A DNA stretch of 9,031 nucleotides from an uncultured Sutterella sp. (GTDB taxonomy: Bacteria; Pseudomonadota; Gammaproteobacteria; Burkholderiales; Burkholderiaceae_F), in the NCBI GenBank assembly GCA_905201055.1, contig CAJKMT010000053.1:1-9031 (forward strand). The letters are read 5' to 3'. The notes beneath the pieces are model-generated. The model saw only the letters and a program-made list of their open reading frames with translations, ran no database searches and was not told where the DNA came from. Position 1 is the first letter of the stretch, and each line of letters starts with the position of its first letter. The position numbers were made by a program, and so were the translations under genes. Positions 1 to 6,235 of the stretch are shown here, one piece after another.

Positions 1-269
1 TCATGGGTACGATTACCGGTTCCGGTGACGCTGCCACGATGGCCTTTAACGAAGCTGTGACACCGCATGCTCCTGAATTCGGCATGGAAATCAAAGCTTT
101 GGGCGCCTTGGCCTTCTTGACCGGTGCTTTGGGCCGTACGATGAGCCCGATTGCCGGCGCTATGGTTGTTGTCTCCGGTATCGCTATGGCTAACCCGATG
201 GACGTTGCCAAGCGCACGGCTCTGCCCTGCACGGTCGCTGTGTTCGTGTTGGCTTTGTTCATGGTCTAG
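1..269 (+). CDS. dcuC: DcuC-family anaerobic C4-dicarboxylate transporter, C-terminal part (5' end outside window)
   Basis: The gene is cut by the left edge; 88 complete codons are visible, read from base 3 and ending in TAG. The fragment is hydrophobic and carries the pattern GRTMSP, then a Gly/Val/Ala-rich helix, then NPMDVAKRT, which matches the C-terminal end of DcuC (there GRTLSP ... SPFEVVKRT). The last 20 or so residues form one predicted membrane helix. DcuC carriers are inner-membrane proteins that export succinate, or exchange C4-dicarboxylates, during anaerobic growth. The internal Met at base 3 is not the real start, because the homology implies several hundred further residues upstream. 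The substrate cannot be read from this fragment, and other ion-transporter-superfamily carriers share the C-terminal pattern. A strong terminator follows 26 nt after the stop, so the gene is probably the last of its transcript. Confidence 0.75.
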   Translation, partial: MGTITGSGDAATMAFNEAVTPHAPEFGMEIKALGALAFLTGALGRTMSPIAGAMVVVSGIAMANPMDVAKRTALPCTVAVFVLALFMV

Positions 270-295
270 TCTGAACCACTAACTTAACCAAGCTC

Positions 296-330
296 AAAAG
301 AGGGGAAGATTCAGCTCTTCCCCTCTTTTT
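296..330 (+). terminator. Rho-independent terminator after the DcuC-family gene
   Basis: A perfect 14-bp inverted repeat (arms 296-309 and 316-329) encloses a 6-nt loop. The left arm begins AAAAG and the right arm ends in a T run, so the hairpin has an A-tract on one side and a T-tract on the other and could stop transcription in both directions. It separates the transporter from the amidohydrolase gene. Confidence 0.93.
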
Positions 331-405
331 GCATAGGACTAAAATTTTCTTAAAGAGAGTGTCTTCTCTCGCCATTTCTGAGTTTGATATTGTGGAGATA
401 AAATC

Positions 406-1680
406 ATGACTCAATGCGCTTATCACGATCAGCTCGTCAGCATCCGCCGTCAATTGCACCAATTCCCGGAAGAAGGTTGGACAGAATTCTGCACGACGGC
501 TTTTATTGTGAAAAACTTACGCCAACTCGGCTACGAGGTACTCCTGGGAGAAAAAGTGATCTCTCGTAAGGATTGCCTTGGCAGAGATCCCAAACTCGTT
601 GCCCAAGCCATTGAAATCGCTAAAGCTCGCGGTGTCGAGCAGTCTCTGTTGGATGAAATGCAGGAACTGACCGGCTGCGTAGCTGTTTTGGATACCGGCC
701 GTCCCGGTCCCACTGTTGCTTTGCGCTTTGACATTGACTGCAACAACGTGCTGGAAAATCCCTCTGAAGAACACCGTGCCAGCAAGGAAGGCTGGGCTTC
801 CAAACGCCCCGGCTTGATGCACGCCTGCGGCCATGACTCGCATATCTCTTCCGGTCTTGCCATTGCGCGTTGGGCAATGGAACATAAAGATGAACTCAAC
901 GGGAAATTAAAGATTGTGTTCCAACCGGCCGAAGAAGGCGTCAGAGGCGCCGCAGCGGTTGCCGCCAGCGGCATTGTCGATGACTGCGACTACTTCCTCT
1001 CAAGCCACATTGCCATGATGGCCAAATCCGGAGAAATTATCACAAGCCCCGTGGGCTTCCTCTGCACGACCAAATACGATATTTCGTTTAAGGGCCGTCC
1101 GGCTCATGCCGGCATTGAACCCAATGCCGGTCGCAACGCCTTAGCTGCTGCCTGCCACTGTGTCACTCAGCTTTTGGGCATTCCGCGTCACGGCGCCGGT
1201 ATGACTCGTGTTAACGTCGGCAAGATCACCGCTGGCGAAGGCCGCAATGTTATTCCTGTCAACGCCAAACTCGTCATGGAAGTGCGTGGTGAAACCGGCG
1301 AAATCAACCAGTTCATGGCTTCAGAAACCGAAAATATCGTAGAAGGCGTTGCCAAGAGCTTCTCGGTGAGCTACCACATTGAAAAGATGGGCGAAGCCGT
1401 TGACCTCTTTAACGATAAGGAATTGGTTGATATGCTCGATGACGTCTGTGCTCATACCGAAGGCGTCAAGAAAGTTCTGCATGAAGTCAATTTCGGAGGC
1501 TCCGAAGATGCGACGATTTTGGCTCGCAGAGTTCAGGCTCACAGCGGCAAGGCGGCTTACTTCGTTTTGGGCTCTGATCGCACGGGCGGTCACCATACCT
1601 CGGACTTCGATATTGACGAAAACTCGTTGGATATCGGCTTTAACATTTATTCCGAAATGCTCAAACGCTTGATGAAGTAG
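406..1680 (+). CDS. abgA: M20 family metallo-amidohydrolase, AbgA-like (p-aminobenzoyl-glutamate hydrolase subunit A type)
   Basis: A 424-residue M20-type amidohydrolase, close to the length of E. coli AbgA (436). Visible motifs: an N-terminal LHQFPEEGW..EF segment; DTGRPGP and a DID motif near 109-111; the metal-binding MHACGHDSH at 138-146 (Cys141, His143); QPAEEG at 173-178 with the Glu176-Glu177 pair; AHAG with His234 in the lid domain; GSEDAT and a late GHH with His396/His397. The stretches shared with AbgA (DTGRPGP, GVVDDVDYF-like, SRVNVG..AG.GRNV-like, GSEDAT) favour this branch over hippurate, IAA-amino-acid or N-acetyl-diaminopimelate hydrolases. In E. coli AbgA pairs with AbgB to cleave p-aminobenzoyl-glutamate, a folate breakdown product. 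No AbgB or AbgT is visible here, so the substrate remains open. ATG 406 has a GGAG site at 394-397. Terminators lie on both sides, suggesting a single-gene unit, though its promoter is not clear. Confidence 0.88.
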   Translation: MTQCAYHDQLVSIRRQLHQFPEEGWTEFCTTAFIVKNLRQLGYEVLLGEKVISRKDCLGRDPKLVAQAIEIAKARGVEQSLLDEMQELTGCVAVLDTGRPGPTVALRFDIDCNNVLENPSEEHRASKEGWASKRPGLMHACGHDSHISSGLAIARWAMEHKDELNGKLKIVFQPAEEGVRGAAAVAASGIVDDCDYFLSSHIAMMAKSGEIITSPVGFLCTTKYDISFKGRPAHAGIEPNAGRNALAAACHCVTQLLGIPRHGAGMTRVNVGKITAGEGRNVIPVNAKLVMEVRGETGEINQFMASETENIVEGVAKSFSVSYHIEKMGEAVDLFNDKELVDMLDDVCAHTEGVKKVLHEVNFGGSEDATILARRVQAHSGKAAYFVLGSDRTGGHHTSDFDIDENSLDIGFNIYSEMLKRLMK

Positions 1681-1695
1681 TCATTTAACGGCTTT

Positions 1696-1733
1696 AAAGA
1701 TCCGCGATGAGGTCAAACTCTCGCGGATTTTTT
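1696..1733 (+). terminator. Rho-independent terminator after the amidohydrolase gene
   Basis: The arms ATCCGCGA (1700-1707) and TCGCGGAT (1721-1728) pair perfectly. A bulged T and a further GAG/CTC pairing (1709-1711 with 1718-1720) shorten the loop to 6 nt. The base is extended by an A-run facing the T-run, and six Ts follow up to 1733. It lies 15 nt after the stop codon. Confidence 0.88.
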
Positions 1734-1762
1734 CTTCTTGCTTCAACACAAAAACGCGCTTA

Positions 1763-1791
1763 AAGACAAGATTGATGATCCCGAGTAAAAT
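1763..1791 (+). promoter_or_regulatory. Candidate sigma-70 promoter for yebC-purD
   Basis: AAGACA (1763-1768, 4 of 6 matches to TTGACA) is followed after exactly 17 nt by TAAAAT (1786-1791, 5 of 6 matches to TATAAT). It sits downstream of the previous terminator and would give a leader of about 65-70 nt before yebC. The rest of the 185-nt gap (1681-1865) holds only the terminator and an AT-rich leader. This is a motif match by eye, without experimental or statistical support. Confidence 0.35.
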
Positions 1792-1865
1792 ATTGAAGTT
1801 TTACATTTGTCTGCTCAGTTTTAGAGCATATCTGTCTGATTTTTGTTTTTGAAAGGAAATTCCTC

Positions 1866-2591
1866 ATGTCCGGACACTCCAAGTGGGCCAATATTCAACA
1901 CCGCAAAGGTCGTCAAGACGCCAAGCGTTCCAATTTGTGGACCAAGCTTGTTCGTGAAATCATGGTTGCCGCTCGCAACGGCGCCGACCCTGACAGCAAC
2001 TCCCGTCTGCGTCTTGCTCTTTTGAAAGCCCGTGCCGGCAACGTGCCGAAAGATACGATTAAAAACGCCATTCTTAAGGGCTCCGGTCAACTGGAAGGCG
2101 TTAAGTTTGAAGAAGCTCGCTACGAAGGCTATGGTGTCGGCGGTGCTGCCTTGATCATTGACGCCGCTACCGACAATAAAACCCGTACCGTTGCCGATGT
2201 TCGTCACATCCTGAGCAAAAACGGCGGCAATCTCGGTACCGAAGGCTCCGTTTCTTTCATGTTCAAGCACTGCGGTCAATTCCTCTTTGCTCCGGGTACG
2301 GCCAGTGAAGACGATGTGATGGCTGTGGCACTTGATGCCGGCGCCGATGACGTGATCTCCGATGAAGAAGGCGGCATTGAAGTGATCTGTGATCCGCAAG
2401 CCTTTGAAACGGTCAATGATGCGTTTGAAAAAGCCGGCATGAAGCCTGAAATGGCCGAAGTGACGATGAAGGCTCTGAACGAAACGAGCTTAAGCGGCGA
2501 AGACGCAGAACGTATGCAGCGTATGATCGACGCCTTGGAAGATTTAGACGACGTTCAGCAAGTCTATACAACGGCTGTTTTTGAAGACTAA
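1866..2591 (+). CDS. yebC: YebC/PmpR family (TACO1-like) translation or transcription factor
   Basis: A 241-residue protein, the normal length for this family. It begins with the hallmark MSGHSKWANIQHRKG, followed by a Lys/Arg-rich helical region, VPKDTIKNAI near 60-70, YEGYGVGG near 95-103, and DNKTRTVADVRH with GGNLGTEGSVSFMF. The acidic middle and C-terminal domains complete the usual three-domain fold. Family members are cytoplasmic. They have been described both as DNA-binding regulators (PmpR in Pseudomonas) and, more recently, as ribosome-associated factors easing translation of proline-rich stretches, as with mitochondrial TACO1. The sequence alone does not decide between these roles. 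ATG 1866 is preceded by AAGGA at 1853-1857. purD follows after 25 nt with no hairpin terminator, so the two are probably co-transcribed, an order common in Burkholderiales. Confidence 0.97.
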   Translation: MSGHSKWANIQHRKGRQDAKRSNLWTKLVREIMVAARNGADPDSNSRLRLALLKARAGNVPKDTIKNAILKGSGQLEGVKFEEARYEGYGVGGAALIIDAATDNKTRTVADVRHILSKNGGNLGTEGSVSFMFKHCGQFLFAPGTASEDDVMAVALDAGADDVISDEEGGIEVICDPQAFETVNDAFEKAGMKPEMAEVTMKALNETSLSGEDAERMQRMIDALEDLDDVQQVYTTAVFED

Positions 2592-2597
2592 TTCCCG

Positions 2598-2609
2598 CCT
2601 CTAGGAGGG
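2598..2609 (+). promoter_or_regulatory. Strong purD Shine-Dalgarno within a short inverted repeat
   Basis: AGGAGGG (2603-2609) is the strongest Shine-Dalgarno in the window and lies 7 nt before ATG 2617. It is the right half of CCTC-TAG-GAGG (2598-2608), which could fold into a tiny 4-bp hairpin hiding part of the site. The stem is so short that a regulatory effect is doubtful. The ribosome-binding role is well supported; the hairpin is only a possibility. Confidence 0.7.
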
Positions 2610-2616
2610 CTTACCC

Positions 2617-3894
2617 ATGAAGATTCTCGTTGTTGGCAGCGGTGGTCGCGAACATGCGATTGCCTGGCGCTTGGCTCAAGATAAAAGAGTTGAAACCGTG
2701 TTTGTGGCTCCCGGCAATGCCGGTACTGCGATGACCGAAAAACTGGTCAATGTCGCAGAGTCCGATATCGCCCGGTTGGCTGACTTTGTGACAGCCAATG
2801 ACGTACGCTTCACAGTGGTGGGTCCTGAAGCCCCGTTGGCTGCAGGCATCGTGGATTACTTCCGAAGCCGAGGACTGAAGATTTTCGGACCGACTAAAGC
2901 TGCCGCACAGCTTGAAAGCTCCAAGGACTTTGCCAAAGCCTTCATGAAGCGCCACGGGGTGCCTACGGCTGACTCTGAAACTTTCAGTGATGCCGCCGCG
3001 GCTCATGCTTATGTGAACCGTAAAGGTGCTCCGATCGTTATTAAAGCTGACGGACTGGCGGCCGGCAAGGGCGTAATCGTCGCCATGGATCTGGATCAAG
3101 CCCATCGGGCCATTGACGATATGCTCGAAGGAAATGCCTTTGGTGCGGCCGGTGCCCGCGTGGTGATTGAAGACTTCCTCAAAGGCGAAGAAGCCAGCTT
3201 TATCGTGATGGTCGATGGCGAACACATTTTGCCCATGGCTTCCAGCCAAGACCATAAGCGCTTGCTCGATCATGATATGGGCCCGAACACGGGCGGCATG
3301 GGCGCTTACTCCCCTGCCCCCATTGTTACCCCAGAAATTCATGAGCAGGTGATGCGCGAAATCATCCGACCGACAGTACAGGGCATGGCCGCTGACGGCA
3401 TTCCGTTTACGGGCTTCCTTTACGCCGGCTTGATGATCGATCGTGACGCCGAAGGTAAGAGCATCGTTAAAACGCTGGAATTCAACTGCCGCATGGGCGA
3501 TCCGGAAACGCAGCCGATTATGAGCCGCTTGAATTCATCGCTTGTTGACATGGTTGAAGCCGCTATTGACGGACGCTTGGATACGATTGAGGCCAGCTGG
3601 GATGATCGTGTTGCCCTCGGTGTGGTTTGCGCAGCCAAGGGTTATCCTGAAAAGCCCCAAAAGGGCGATGAAATTACCGCTCTTCCTGCCGAAAGTGATT
3701 CCCTGCACGTATTTCATGCGGGCACAAAGGCTGACGGAGACAAAATTGTAACTTCCGGCGGTCGCGTGCTCTGCGTGGTTGGCTTGGGTAGCACAGTGCG
3801 AGAAGCGGCTACCAAAGCCTACGAAGGCGTTAAAGAAGTGCATTTCGAAGGAATGCAGTATCGTACCGATATCGGTTATCACGCGATGAAGTAA
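2617..3894 (+). CDS. purD: Phosphoribosylamine-glycine ligase (GAR synthetase)
   Basis: Catalyses the second step of de novo purine synthesis in the cytoplasm: phosphoribosylamine + glycine + ATP gives GAR + ADP + phosphate. The 425-residue length is typical. Domains in order: an N-domain with MKILVVGSGGREHA at the start and GPEAPLAAGI near 70; an ATP-grasp region with KADGLAAGKGV at 143-153 and the Lys/Asp-rich SSQDHKR (209-215) leading into DMGPNTGGMGAY; the metal/ATP-site FNCRMGDPETQP at 289-300; and a C-domain ending in a conserved-looking YRTDIGYHA. All key motifs are intact. It follows yebC after 25 nt and ends 13 nt before a strong terminator. In many Burkholderiales hemF would come next, but here nadD does. 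No PurR-box-like operator was recognised upstream. Confidence 0.98.
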   Translation: MKILVVGSGGREHAIAWRLAQDKRVETVFVAPGNAGTAMTEKLVNVAESDIARLADFVTANDVRFTVVGPEAPLAAGIVDYFRSRGLKIFGPTKAAAQLESSKDFAKAFMKRHGVPTADSETFSDAAAAHAYVNRKGAPIVIKADGLAAGKGVIVAMDLDQAHRAIDDMLEGNAFGAAGARVVIEDFLKGEEASFIVMVDGEHILPMASSQDHKRLLDHDMGPNTGGMGAYSPAPIVTPEIHEQVMREIIRPTVQGMAADGIPFTGFLYAGLMIDRDAEGKSIVKTLEFNCRMGDPETQPIMSRLNSSLVDMVEAAIDGRLDTIEASWDDRVALGVVCAAKGYPEKPQKGDEITALPAESDSLHVFHAGTKADGDKIVTSGGRVLCVVGLGSTVREAATKAYEGVKEVHFEGMQYRTDIGYHAMK

Positions 3895-3907
3895 TTTTTT
3901 GGGACTT

Positions 3908-3941
3908 GCGGGAAAGGCTCGTCCTTTCCCGCTTTTTCTTT
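3908..3941 (+). terminator. Rho-independent terminator after purD, abutting the nadD start
   Basis: The arms GCGGGAAAGG (3908-3917) and CCTTTCCCGC (3923-3932) form a perfect 10-bp stem with a 5-nt loop, followed by TTTTTCTTT (3933-3941). The nadD ATG begins at the next base, 3942. The stem is GC-rich at its base and the T-run is good, so termination should be efficient unless something counters it. Confidence 0.92.
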
Positions 3942-4553
3942 ATGCGGTTAGGATTTTTCGGAGGCACCTTTAATCCGGTGCACAAAGGTCACATGGCTTT
4001 AGCTCTACAAGCGATCGAGTTTCTTCACCTTGATCGTCTGTGGTGGATTCCTGCCAATCCCTGGCAAAAAAAAACCTCAGAACTCATCGCCTCCGAAGAC
4101 AGACTCGCCATGCTCAAATTAGCCGTCGGAAAAAACGAACAAATGGCCGTCGACGTGCGCGAATTGAGTCGAGAGGGGCTCTCTTATTCAATCGATACGG
4201 TAAAAGAACTGGCGCGTGATTTCCCCAATGATCAGCGCTTTTATCTGATCGGCTCTGATCAGTGGAAAAATTTTCATACATGGAAACACTGGAAAGAACT
4301 TTTTAACTACGTCACATTCGTGATTGTGGTTCGCAACGGTATTTGGGAAGATCCCGACCAAGAGGTTACTGACTTCTTACAATCAAATCACATTGAAATT
4401 CTCAAAATGCCGATGCCGGCAATTGATATGGATTCAAGCCGTATCCGTACTTTGTTAACCGAATTTAATGCCAACAGGGATCAATTGCGTGCGGCACTTC
4501 CTGCTGCCGTGTTTGATTATTTAAAGAGCAAAACAGCCTCCAAAGCCTGTTAA
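3942..4553 (+). CDS. nadD: Nicotinate-nucleotide adenylyltransferase
   Basis: Transfers AMP from ATP to nicotinate mononucleotide, giving deamido-NAD, in the shared final route of NAD synthesis. The 203 residues are near the usual 200-215. GFFGGTFNPVHKGH at 4-17 is the nucleotidyltransferase signature (GGTFxPxHxGH). YLIGSDQWKNFHTW in the middle matches the family's G.D....H.W segment, and DSSRIR at 164-169 is the C-terminal (I)SSxxIR ATP-binding motif. I chose ATG 3942 because the signature begins 3 residues later. An in-frame TTG at 3906 lies partly in the terminator stem and would add 12 unrelated residues. There is no recognisable Shine-Dalgarno: the ATG directly follows the T-tract of the purD terminator. 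rsfS follows after 38 nt, as in many proteobacteria, so the two probably share a transcript. Confidence 0.96.
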   Translation: MRLGFFGGTFNPVHKGHMALALQAIEFLHLDRLWWIPANPWQKKTSELIASEDRLAMLKLAVGKNEQMAVDVRELSREGLSYSIDTVKELARDFPNDQRFYLIGSDQWKNFHTWKHWKELFNYVTFVIVVRNGIWEDPDQEVTDFLQSNHIEILKMPMPAIDMDSSRIRTLLTEFNANRDQLRAALPAAVFDYLKSKTASKAC

Positions 4554-4591
4554 AATCTCTGTAACCACTTAACTTATTTGAGAAAACATTT

Positions 4592-5026
4592 ATGGATATT
4601 CGTAAACTGCAACGAGTGATCGTCAATGCGCTCGATGATGTAAAAGCGCAGGGCATCGTTGTCTACAACACCAAACACCTGACCTCTGAATTTGAACGCG
4701 TCATCATTGCAACAGGCTCTTCGAACCGACAAACCCGTGCCCTGGGCTATAACGTCAGCCAAGAAGTCAAACAAGCCGGCGGCGAAGTCATCGGCATGGA
4801 AGGCACCGATACGGGAGAATGGGTTTTGGTTGACTGCGGACAGGCCATTGTGCACATTTTGCAACCTGCCATGCGTGAATACTATAACCTTGAAGAGGTC
4901 TGGGGCGGCAAAAAGGTTCACATCAAAATGAATTCCGATAAAAAGGAAGAACAGGAACCGAAGAAAACTGTGGCTCGCCGCCCTCGCGTCGTGCGCGGTA
5001 AAACAATCAAGATCGTTGAAGATTAG
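4592..5026 (+). CDS. rsfS: Ribosomal silencing factor RsfS (RsfA/YbeB/DUF143 family)
   Basis: RsfS binds ribosomal protein uL14 on the 50S subunit and blocks joining with 30S, lowering translation in stationary phase or starvation. Visible family features: an N-terminal MDIRKLQRVIVNAL helix; ATGSSNRQTRAL at 40-51 (family SGTSNRQ.RA); WVLVD at 77-81; and HILQPAMREYYNLEEVWG around 88-105, the most conserved part. The core ends near residue 110. The remaining 30-odd residues form a charged tail rich in Lys, Glu and Arg, making the protein 144 residues against about 105-120 for short homologues. The site before ATG 4592 is weak (GAGA at 4580-4583). The gene follows nadD, its common partner, and ends in a terminator before rlmH. 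Confidence 0.96.
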   Translation: MDIRKLQRVIVNALDDVKAQGIVVYNTKHLTSEFERVIIATGSSNRQTRALGYNVSQEVKQAGGEVIGMEGTDTGEWVLVDCGQAIVHILQPAMREYYNLEEVWGGKKVHIKMNSDKKEEQEPKKTVARRPRVVRGKTIKIVED

Positions 5027-5050
5027 GCCTTAACTGTCTTTTTTCACACA

Positions 5051-5081
5051 GCGCAGGTTGCATGAGTAACCTGCGCTTTTT
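5051..5081 (+). terminator. Rho-independent terminator between rsfS and rlmH
   Basis: The arms GCGCAGGTT (5051-5059) and AACCTGCGC (5068-5076) give a perfect 9-bp stem with an 8-nt loop, followed by TTTTT (5077-5081). It begins 24 nt after the rsfS stop and ends 7 nt before the rlmH start codon. The T-run is only five long, so some read-through is plausible. Confidence 0.85.
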
Positions 5082-5088
5082 AAGAATC

Positions 5089-5556
5089 ATGAAAATCACC
5101 ATTGTTGCTGTAGGATTGCGTCAACCCGCCTGGGCTGATACCGCTGTTGAAGACTATTTAGGGCGTTTTCCCAAAGACTGGAATGTCACGGTAAAAGCCG
5201 TCAAGCCTGAGCTTCGTGCAGGACAAAGTACCGCGAACATTATGAAAATTGAAGCAGAGCGCATTCGTGCGGCGGTTCCTCACAACAGTCTGATTATCGC
5301 CATGGATGAGCACGGCAAAGACCTGACAACTCAGGATTTCGCTAAAAAAATCCGCTCCTGGCGTGATAACGGTGAATCGCTTTGTTTTATTATCGGAGGC
5401 GCCGACGGCCTGGATCCTCAGCTCAAATCTCAGGCTCATATGCTGATGAGACTCTCGTCGATGACTTTGCCGCACGCCATGGCTCGAGTGATGCTCGCAG
5501 AACAAATCTACCGTGCATTCAGTCTGCTCACAAACCACCCCTATCATCGCGCATGA
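5089..5556 (+). CDS. rlmH: 23S rRNA (pseudouridine1915-N3)-methyltransferase RlmH
   Basis: A SPOUT-class methyltransferase that uses SAM to methylate N3 of pseudouridine 1915 in 23S rRNA helix 69 on assembled 70S ribosomes. With ATG 5089 the product is exactly 155 residues, the classic RlmH length, starting MKITIVAVG. RFPKDW lies near 24-29, the SAM-loop IIGGADGLD at 101-109, LTLPHAMARVMLAEQIYRA follows, and the protein ends in the conserved NHPYHR. An ATG 27 nt upstream (5062) is in frame but lies in the loop of the terminator hairpin and adds residues unlike the family, so I rejected it. Only a weak purine stretch (TAAGAA) precedes the chosen start. maf follows after 13 nt. Confidence 0.97.
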   Translation: MKITIVAVGLRQPAWADTAVEDYLGRFPKDWNVTVKAVKPELRAGQSTANIMKIEAERIRAAVPHNSLIIAMDEHGKDLTTQDFAKKIRSWRDNGESLCFIIGGADGLDPQLKSQAHMLMRLSSMTLPHAMARVMLAEQIYRAFSLLTNHPYHRA

Positions 5557-5569
5557 GGTTTGACAAATA

Positions 5570-6196
5570 ATGTCCAAGGCTCTGACTCTTTACTTAGCGT
5601 CCAAAAGTCCCAGACGCAAGGAGATTTTGCAGCAATTAGGGTTCCAGCCCATTGTTGTCGCCAGTAACGACCATACGCTTCGTAACTTTCAGGGCGATGA
5701 AGTTCAGCTTGAAAATGAGGCTCCTGAAGATTATGTCGTACGCATTGCCCGGGAAAAAGCTCTGATCGGTTTTGAGAAAATCAAACGCGATAATCGTCCG
5801 ATTCTGCCGCTTTTATCGGCTGACACCACTGTCATTGCTGACGGTCTCATCCTTGGCAAGCCCGATGATGAAGCTCAGGCAAAAGACTTTCTCAGACGTT
5901 TATCAGGCCGCACTCATGAAGTTCGTACTGCGGTCTGTGTCGGAACCCGGGCGGAAAATTTAAAAACAGCTGTCAGTGTTTCTCATGTTCGTTTTAAAGT
6001 TTTATCCGAACAGGAAATCAACGCCTACGTTCGCCTGGCTGAGCCCTATGACAAAGCAGGCGGCTATGGGATTCAGGGACTGGCCGGCGCTTTTATCACT
6101 GAAATCCAGGGATCGTACAGCGGCATCATGGGTCTGCCGATTTACGAAACGTGTGAACTTTTAAAATCCTTCGGTCTGGACCTTTTCAATCAATAA
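5570..6196 (+). CDS. maf: Maf/YhdE-type nucleoside triphosphate pyrophosphatase
   Basis: Hydrolyses dTTP, UTP and modified pyrimidine nucleotides to the monophosphate, cleaning the nucleotide pool. The 208 residues contain SKSPRRKEIL near 11-20 (family S.SPRR.ELL), SADTTV with the catalytic-type Asp85, LGKP, SGRTHEVRTAV, and YDKAGGYGIQGLAG followed by GSYSGIMGLP. The DKAG.YGIQG pattern is of the YhdE (dTTP/UTP) subgroup rather than the YceF subgroup. The substrate call is by family. The Shine-Dalgarno (GAGG, 5555-5558) overlaps the rlmH stop codon, so translation of the two is probably linked. In many Burkholderiales rng comes next, but here gmk follows after 39 nt with no terminator between. 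Confidence 0.96.
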   Translation: MSKALTLYLASKSPRRKEILQQLGFQPIVVASNDHTLRNFQGDEVQLENEAPEDYVVRIAREKALIGFEKIKRDNRPILPLLSADTTVIADGLILGKPDDEAQAKDFLRRLSGRTHEVRTAVCVGTRAENLKTAVSVSHVRFKVLSEQEINAYVRLAEPYDKAGGYGIQGLAGAFITEIQGSYSGIMGLPIYETCELLKSFGLDLFNQ

Positions 6197-6235
6197 CTTC
6201 GCTAAAATTATTGGATTAACCCAAAAGGATCTTCT

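Noticed and set aside
340..345. TAAAAT as a -10 box for the amidohydrolase gene
   Set aside because: The corresponding -35 position falls in the terminator arm and matches poorly, so it cannot be called a promoter.
1821..2399. Long minus-strand open frame opposite yebC
   Set aside because: It is a codon-bias shadow of a clearly recognised gene and has no recognisable motif.
2611..3342. Minus-strand open frame of 243 codons opposite purD
   Set aside because: It lies wholly within purD, has no recognisable domain, and is explained by the codon pattern of the sense gene.
3906..3941. In-frame TTG at 3906 as an upstream start for nadD
   Set aside because: It lies at the edge of the terminator stem, adds 12 residues unlike the family, and leaves the nucleotidyltransferase signature too far from the N-terminus. 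ATG 3942 fits the usual length.
4551..4556. TAAAAT overlapping the nadD stop as a promoter for rsfS
   Set aside because: There is no -35-like sequence at the right distance; the match is mostly the stop codon plus AT-rich spacer.
5062..5088. ATG 5062 as the start of rlmH
   Set aside because: It is in the loop of the terminator hairpin and would add nine non-conserved residues. ATG 5089 gives the exact 155-residue family length.
6203..6208. TAAAAT as a -10 box for gmk
   Set aside because: No acceptable -35 hexamer lies 16-18 nt upstream. The only TTGACA-like sequence is 20 nt away and matches 4 of 6.
6211..6224. TTGG...CCAA inverted repeat between maf and gmk
   Set aside because: Only 4 bp long with no T-run; expected by chance.
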